Source of the DNA: Pelotomaculum sp. DTU098 | Lineage (GTDB): Bacteria; Bacillota; Desulfotomaculia; Desulfotomaculales; Pelotomaculaceae | Reading direction: 5' to 3' | Length of the DNA stretch: 35,971 nucleotides | Assembly: GCA_001512635.1 (NCBI GenBank) | Contig: LFSA01000116.1 | Span: forward strand, 1 to 35,971 | Shown: one piece after another, positions 32,383 through 35,971 of the stretch | Layout of the letters: the number at the start of each line of letters is the position of its first letter | Numbering within the stretch: position 1 is the first letter of the stretch | Translations under genes and position numbers: made by a program | The notes under the pieces: model-generated | What the model was told of the DNA's origin: nothing | Databases searched by the model: none | Seen by the model: only the letters and a program-made list of their open reading frames with translations

Positions 32383-33126
32383 ATGGACTGCATCATCGAA
32401 GCACGTAATATCAAGGTTGAAAGAAGTAAAAAAGAAATCCTCGATGTAGAGCACTTCCAGCTGAATCAGGGTGAGGTAAGGGCCGTGATCGGCCCCAACG
32501 GCGCCGGTAAAAGCACCCTGCTGCAGGTTCTGGCGCTGCTGCTGCGGCCTACCTCAGGGGAACTTTTCTTCCGCGGGGAGAGGGTTAATGCAAAAAACAC
32601 CTTATCATTCCGCAGAAGAATGGCGGTGGTTTTTCAAGAGCCCCTCCTTCTGGATACAACTGTATACAAAAACGTGGCTTCCGGACTTCAGATCAGGGGC
32701 CATAAAAAGAAAGAAATTGACGGCGTGGTCTGGGAATGGCTGGAGCGCCTGGGAATCCGCTCCCTGGCCCACCGCCCGGCCCGGGTCCTCTCCGGCGGGG
32801 AGTCCCAGAGGGTAAGCCTGGCCAGGGCCTTTGCGCTGGAACCGGAGGTGCTCTTCCTTGATGAACCCTTTTCAGCCCTGGACTACCCTACCAAAAGTAC
32901 CCTTATTTGTGAATTACGCGATATCCTGCAGGCAACAAGGATCACTACAATCCTGATAACCCACGATTACCACGAAATCCCAGTCCTGGCTGAATCGGTG
33001 ACTGTCCTGGACCGGGGCAAAGTCATTCAAAGCTGCTCCCAGGAGGAGATATTTCAAAGGCCCGCCAACGACGTTGTGGCGAGCCTGCTGGGTTTAACGG
33101 AAAACAACAAGCGGCCCGGCTGTTGA
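32383..33126 (+). CDS. ABC transporter ATP-binding protein, tungstate/molybdate type (TupC/ModC-like)
   Basis: The 247-residue ATPase has Walker A GPNGAGKSTLLQVLALLLRP, the Q-loop in VVFQEPLLLDTTVYKNVASG, and signature VLSGGESQRVSLARAFALEP. Walker B is VLFLDEPFSALD, and the switch His is in ILITHDYHEIPVLA. The QEPLLLDTTVYKNVASGL and DYPTKSTL stretches resemble TupC/WtpC oxyanion importers more than other ABC ATPases. GGAGG lies 8 nt before the ATG. It has no permease or binding-protein gene beside it, so partners must be elsewhere. A possible cofactor riboswitch upstream supports a Mo/W link, as inference. Confidence 0.82.
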   Translation: MDCIIEARNIKVERSKKEILDVEHFQLNQGEVRAVIGPNGAGKSTLLQVLALLLRPTSGELFFRGERVNAKNTLSFRRRMAVVFQEPLLLDTTVYKNVASGLQIRGHKKKEIDGVVWEWLERLGIRSLAHRPARVLSGGESQRVSLARAFALEPEVLFLDEPFSALDYPTKSTLICELRDILQATRITTILITHDYHEIPVLAESVTVLDRGKVIQSCSQEEIFQRPANDVVASLLGLTENNKRPGC

Positions 33127-33141
33127 CCTGACCGGGCCCGC
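33101..33141 (-). terminator. Possible terminator of the glycosyltransferase gene
   Basis: On the minus strand CGGGCCCGG (33140-33132) can pair with CCGGGCCG (33119-33112) with a bulge, followed by CTTGTTGTTTT. It overlaps the 3' end of the convergent ABC gene. The T tract is interrupted, so confidence is low. Confidence 0.38.
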
Positions 33142-33197
33142 TCCTGTACCAAGTAAAACCAAAACCAGCGGCACTGTTAACCTTTCCCCTGCTAATC

Positions 33198-34436
33198 TTA
33201 GCTGGTCCGCCTGCCGTTGGCCTTGGCGGGCAGATAAAGGTTCGGCAGGTTCTCGTGCTTGATATTCCTGATATGCAGGGTATGGCACCATTCTTTGTTT
33301 TTCCGCATGGCAAAGCCCACATAGGCCACTGGAATCCAGGTCAGGGCGAAAACCGGGTAATAGATCAGCCACAAGTATACTCCGGGCTTTACCCTTTCCA
33401 GGACAAGTCCCAGGCTAAAGTAAAAGAACTGGGCACATATGGCGATAACCGTAAATTCCGGCCTTTCCGTTATATGAAAGGGACTGACATAAATAAGGTT
33501 GACCAGAAGCGCCACACCTGTAAACATTAGAAAGAAAGGCTGGATTAAATAAATAGCTCCATCGATCATGGCAAAATTCCTGGTCCGGATGCCTTCCCTC
33601 AGCAGTTTAACTATGTAGCGGCCCGCCACGTTGGTATGTCCCTGCATCCAGCGCTTGCGCTGGTTCCAGGACTGGACCAGGTTGAGGGGCTTCTCGTCGT
33701 AGACCCTGGCGTCATGGGCCCAGCTTACCTTAACGTTATTCAAAAGAGCCTTGGTCTGGAATTCCAGGTCCTCGGTGAGTGAAGTCATACCCCAGCCATA
33801 TTTCTTCAGCAGGTCCACCGAAATACACATGCCGGTCCCGCCCAGGGCGCAGGTGAGGCCCAGGTTGTACTTGGAGAGCTGCCAGAAGCGGTTGGTGAGC
33901 AGGTAGCCAATATAAATTGACTTGGTGATCCAGGTATCGCCCGCGTTTTTAGTGTCCAGGTAACCCTGGATAATTTTTTCCCCCTTTTGCAGGCGACAGT
34001 TCATAATCCTTAAAAAATCGGGAGCAACAAGGTTGTCGGCATCAAAAACTACAACCGCGTCATACTGGACATCCATGGCAAAAATATGGTTGAAAGCATA
34101 TTCCAGGGCATAGCCCTTACCCTTTTCCTTCTTGTTAAAGCGTTCAATGACGTTTGCGCCTTTTTCTCTGGCTATATCAGCCGTGTTGTCGCTGCAGTTA
34201 TCAGCGACAACATAAATATCGTACAGTTCCTTTGGGTAATTCAGTTCGTGCAGGTTCCTGATTAATTCGCCAATCACCTTAGATTCGTTATGGGCGGCTA
34301 CAACCACCGCAAACTTTGCGCTCGGGGGTAAAGAGTAATCTTCCTGCTTGCGGTAAAACCCGAAAAGGGAGACAACAAAATAATAAAATGTAAATATCGT
34401 CAACAAAGTCTGGACACCATAAAATATAATCTCCAT
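33198..34436 (-). CDS. Family 2 glycosyltransferase, membrane-bound, processive type
   Basis: The 412-residue protein has an N-terminal membrane helix (IIFYGVQTLLTIFTFYYFVV), a GT-A catalytic domain and three to four C-terminal helices. Catalytic motifs are VVVAAHNESKVI, VVADNCSDNT, the metal DxD in VVFDADNLV, the TED acceptor motif in SLTEDLEFQ, and the QxxRW-type NQRKRWMQGH. These match polymerising GT2 enzymes such as hyaluronan, cellulose or poly-GlcNAc synthases. The product cannot be told from sequence. ATG at 34436 has AAGGGG 6 nt upstream; ATG 34442 and GTG 34451 are alternatives. It stands alone, convergent with the ABC gene. Confidence 0.9.
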   Translation of the reverse strand: MEIIFYGVQTLLTIFTFYYFVVSLFGFYRKQEDYSLPPSAKFAVVVAAHNESKVIGELIRNLHELNYPKELYDIYVVADNCSDNTADIAREKGANVIERFNKKEKGKGYALEYAFNHIFAMDVQYDAVVVFDADNLVAPDFLRIMNCRLQKGEKIIQGYLDTKNAGDTWITKSIYIGYLLTNRFWQLSKYNLGLTCALGGTGMCISVDLLKKYGWGMTSLTEDLEFQTKALLNNVKVSWAHDARVYDEKPLNLVQSWNQRKRWMQGHTNVAGRYIVKLLREGIRTRNFAMIDGAIYLIQPFFLMFTGVALLVNLIYVSPFHITERPEFTVIAICAQFFYFSLGLVLERVKPGVYLWLIYYPVFALTWIPVAYVGFAMRKNKEWCHTLHIRNIKHENLPNLYLPAKANGRRTS

Positions 34437-34781
34437 GGTCATCCCCTTCACAAAAAAAATGACTTAAACAAATCACATAAAAAGAAGATTCTGCCAAAAA
34501 AGCAAAAAGTCCTGCCTCTTAAGTCCTAAAGCCGGCAGATTATTTTTTGCAGAATAAATGCTTACGTTTAATGCTATACAAGGGGCGGTTTCCTGCCACC
34601 CCTTCATTGACCTTAGGCTAACCAGCATTTGCCGCTTTTATACTTTCCTCCCTTACAAGCCGTCATCTGTTCAAAAAATAATCCGGCAGGGGGCTGGGGC
34701 AACATACGGCTTGACCACCTCCTAAAAATTCCTATGCCGCCCTGACAATAATCATACATAATTTTTAACTAAAATCAAAGT
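34437..34781. other. Intergenic region between GTPase and glycosyltransferase genes
   Basis: There is no ORF with a ribosome site. The region contains the terminator of the GTPase gene at its right end and presumably the glycosyltransferase promoter. No repeats or RNA genes are seen. Confidence 0.5.
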
Positions 34782-34811
34782 AAAAAATTCCCGCAGCGAT
34801 CTGCAGGAATT
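34782..34811 (-). terminator. Terminator of the GTPase gene
   Basis: AATTCC (34786-34791) and GCAG (34793-34796) pair with CTGC (34801-34804) and GGAATT (34806-34811) around CGAT, with one C-A mismatch. Six T residues follow on the minus strand. It starts about 20 nt after the stop. Confidence 0.85.
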
Positions 34812-34829
34812 ACCTTTAAAGACTCATAT

Positions 34830-35804
34830 TCAACTTATTTCAACAATATCCCTGTCCTGTAATACATAGTCCCTCATCACCGCCTGCCCTTCAAACCGGG
34901 CTGAGCCCCAGATCCTGGCGGTTTTCATAGTGCGGGGCAAATCGCGGTGAATTTCTCCGGCCAGGTCAGCCACGGTGCTGCCCCTTTTAAGGATGAATGG
35001 CACCTTCAGGTCGGGCTCTTTGCCCGGGACCTTGGTGTAGATACGGATGATTCCAAGCAATTCAAAGATTTTCTCCTTAAGTTCCTCCAAACCCGCACCG
35101 GTCTGCGCCGATACGGGAAAAAGCTTAACTCCCGGAGGCGCCAGCTCCCTCAAAATTTCAATTCTTTCGCCGCTGTGGTCCTGATCCGCCCTGGACAGCA
35201 GCACCAGCAAGCGTTCCGGTGGGATCCCCCGGACACTGGAATTACTATCACTGCGGATGATTCTCTTTTCCGCTAGATAATTCAAGCAAAATTGCAGTTG
35301 TTCCAGACAGTCGTCGGAGCCGGCATCTACCAGCACCAACAGGGCGTCCGAATTACGGAGGGTTCCGGTGAGGCCAGGGGGAACCGCGCTTTCCGTCACC
35401 GGTGGGGTATCAACCAGCTGGATTAAAATGTCCTGGTACGGCATCATCCCGGCCATAGGCACTGTAGTTGTAAAAGGGTAATCGGCCACCTTGGGCCTGG
35501 CTCTGGTCAGGGCCGCCAGCAACGAAGACTTGCCGGTGTTGGGAAATCCCAGCATGACCACCTGCCCGGCCCCCTGTTTTTCCACGTGAAAAGGGTCCGC
35601 CCTGCCGGCTTTTGCTTTTTTCTGTCCCTCGTCCCGGAGTTTTGAGAGGCGCCTCTTCAGGTCCGCCTGGATCTTTTCCGTGCCTTTGTGTTTGGGAATA
35701 ACCGCCAGCATTTCCTCCAGCGCCGCGATCTTTTCTTCCACCGTAGAGGCCTTCCTAAAGGCTTCTTCCGCCTCAAAATACTGAGGTGTAAGGTTGGCTG
35801 CCAA
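34830..35804 (-). CDS. DRG/OBG-like GTPase with TGS domain
   Basis: The roughly 324-residue protein begins [18 protein letters not shown], the helical N-terminus of DRG-like GTPases. Then comes the G domain: G1 [16 protein letters not shown]2 [12 protein letters not shown], and G3 DTPP. It ends in a TGS domain (IRIYTKVPG to [12 protein letters not shown]). The G4 position reads LSRADQD instead of the usual NKxD, a variation that could change nucleotide preference. Relatives bind ribosomes or tRNA-related factors. TTG at 35804 with AAAGGGGG 8 nt upstream is chosen; the frame reaches 35891 but that part looks non-coding. Confidence 0.87.
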   Translation of the reverse strand: MAANLTPQYFEAEEAFRKASTVEEKIAALEEMLAVIPKHKGTEKIQADLKRRLSKLRDEGQKKAKAGRADPFHVEKQGAGQVVMLGFPNTGKSSLLAALTRARPKVADYPFTTTVPMAGMMPYQDILIQLVDTPPVTESAVPPGLTGTLRNSDALLVLVDAGSDDCLEQLQFCLNYLAEKRIIRSDSNSSVRGIPPERLLVLLSRADQDHSGERIEILRELAPPGVKLFPVSAQTGAGLEELKEKIFELLGIIRIYTKVPGKEPDLKVPFILKRGSTVADLAGEIHRDLPRTMKTARIWGSARFEGQAVMRDYVLQDRDIVEIS

Positions 35805-35971
35805 GAAAGATACCCCCTTTGTAGTGTTAGCTAAAAACCAGGCAAAAAAATATATTATTTGTAATATTCTATCATACAAAACTTTCACCAAAACACCTAA
35901 AGAACAATGGGGTTTGTGTCAAGTCAATGTGGGCCTTTCCCACTTTATGGAACTCTCTCCAATAGTTTGGT
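35805..35971. other. Right edge, upstream of the GTPase gene
   Basis: The sequence is AT-rich and should include the GTPase promoter. A small stem GTGGG/CCCAC (35929-35943) is present near the edge. No gene is seen up to the window end. Confidence 0.45.

Noticed and set aside
35905-35971. Possible mobile-element end at the right edge
   Set aside because: Only a 5-bp stem is visible and no transposase or matching inverted repeat is in the window.

Overview
The window looks like a chromosomal segment of a spore-forming, Gram-positive anaerobe of the Peptococcaceae type (Desulfotomaculum/Pelotomaculum relatives). This is inferred from clostridial-style gene organisation, strong AGGAGG-type ribosome sites, a T-box leader, a PdaA-like spore-cortex deacetylase, ArgJ-type arginine synthesis, a LIV-type transporter linked to phenylacetate-CoA ligase, and a type I-B (Cst/Tneap) CRISPR system. 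No 16S or other phylogenetic marker is present. Nearly all genes lie on the minus strand. The exceptions are one ABC ATPase and one 26-residue toxin-like peptide. The left 12 kb is visibly more AT-rich than the arg and liv regions, as expected of acquired defence DNA.

Positions 1-9.4 kb hold a type I-B cas locus read leftwards: cas6, cas8 (cst1), cas7 (cst2/devR), cas5, cas3, then cas1, cas2, cas4 and a partial csa1 that runs off the left end. A spacer of about 440 bp with a possible terminator separates the interference genes from the adaptation genes. No CRISPR array is inside the window. Positions 9.6-10.1 kb carry a compact type I toxin-antitoxin-like module. It consists of a 26-aa membrane peptide, an mRNA with a sequestered ribosome site and complementary 5' and 3' ends, and a good antisense promoter. 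Next to it are an 18-bp RNA hairpin and a gene for a CARF-HEPN (Csm6-like, TIGR02710-like) ribonuclease with no Cas10 in view. This defence cluster is the most interesting part of the window.

Positions 11.9-13.5 kb contain a DUF1287 membrane-anchored protein and two small ORFs. Positions 13.7-21.4 kb contain argC-argJ-argB-argD-argF-argG, preceded by a promoter whose -35 and -10 hexamers each lie in an ARG-box-like palindrome, so ArgR repression can be read directly. argH is absent here.

Positions 21.6-24.9 kb contain a sodium/solute symporter coupled to a 47-codon leader ORF, then a PdaA-like polysaccharide deacetylase. Positions 25.1-32.0 kb hold livK-livH-livM-livG-livF-paaK behind a T-box leader. 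Its best-fitting specifier codon is UUC (Phe), and its stem III/antiterminator/terminator module is present twice behind a single Stem I. Together these suggest a phenylalanine-starvation-controlled uptake and activation route for phenylalanine or aryl acids. Positions 32.1-33.1 kb hold an orphan tungstate/molybdate-type ABC ATPase preceded by a structured leader resembling a Moco/Tuco riboswitch. The right end has a processive-type family 2 glycosyltransferase and a DRG/OBG-like GTPase with a TGS domain.
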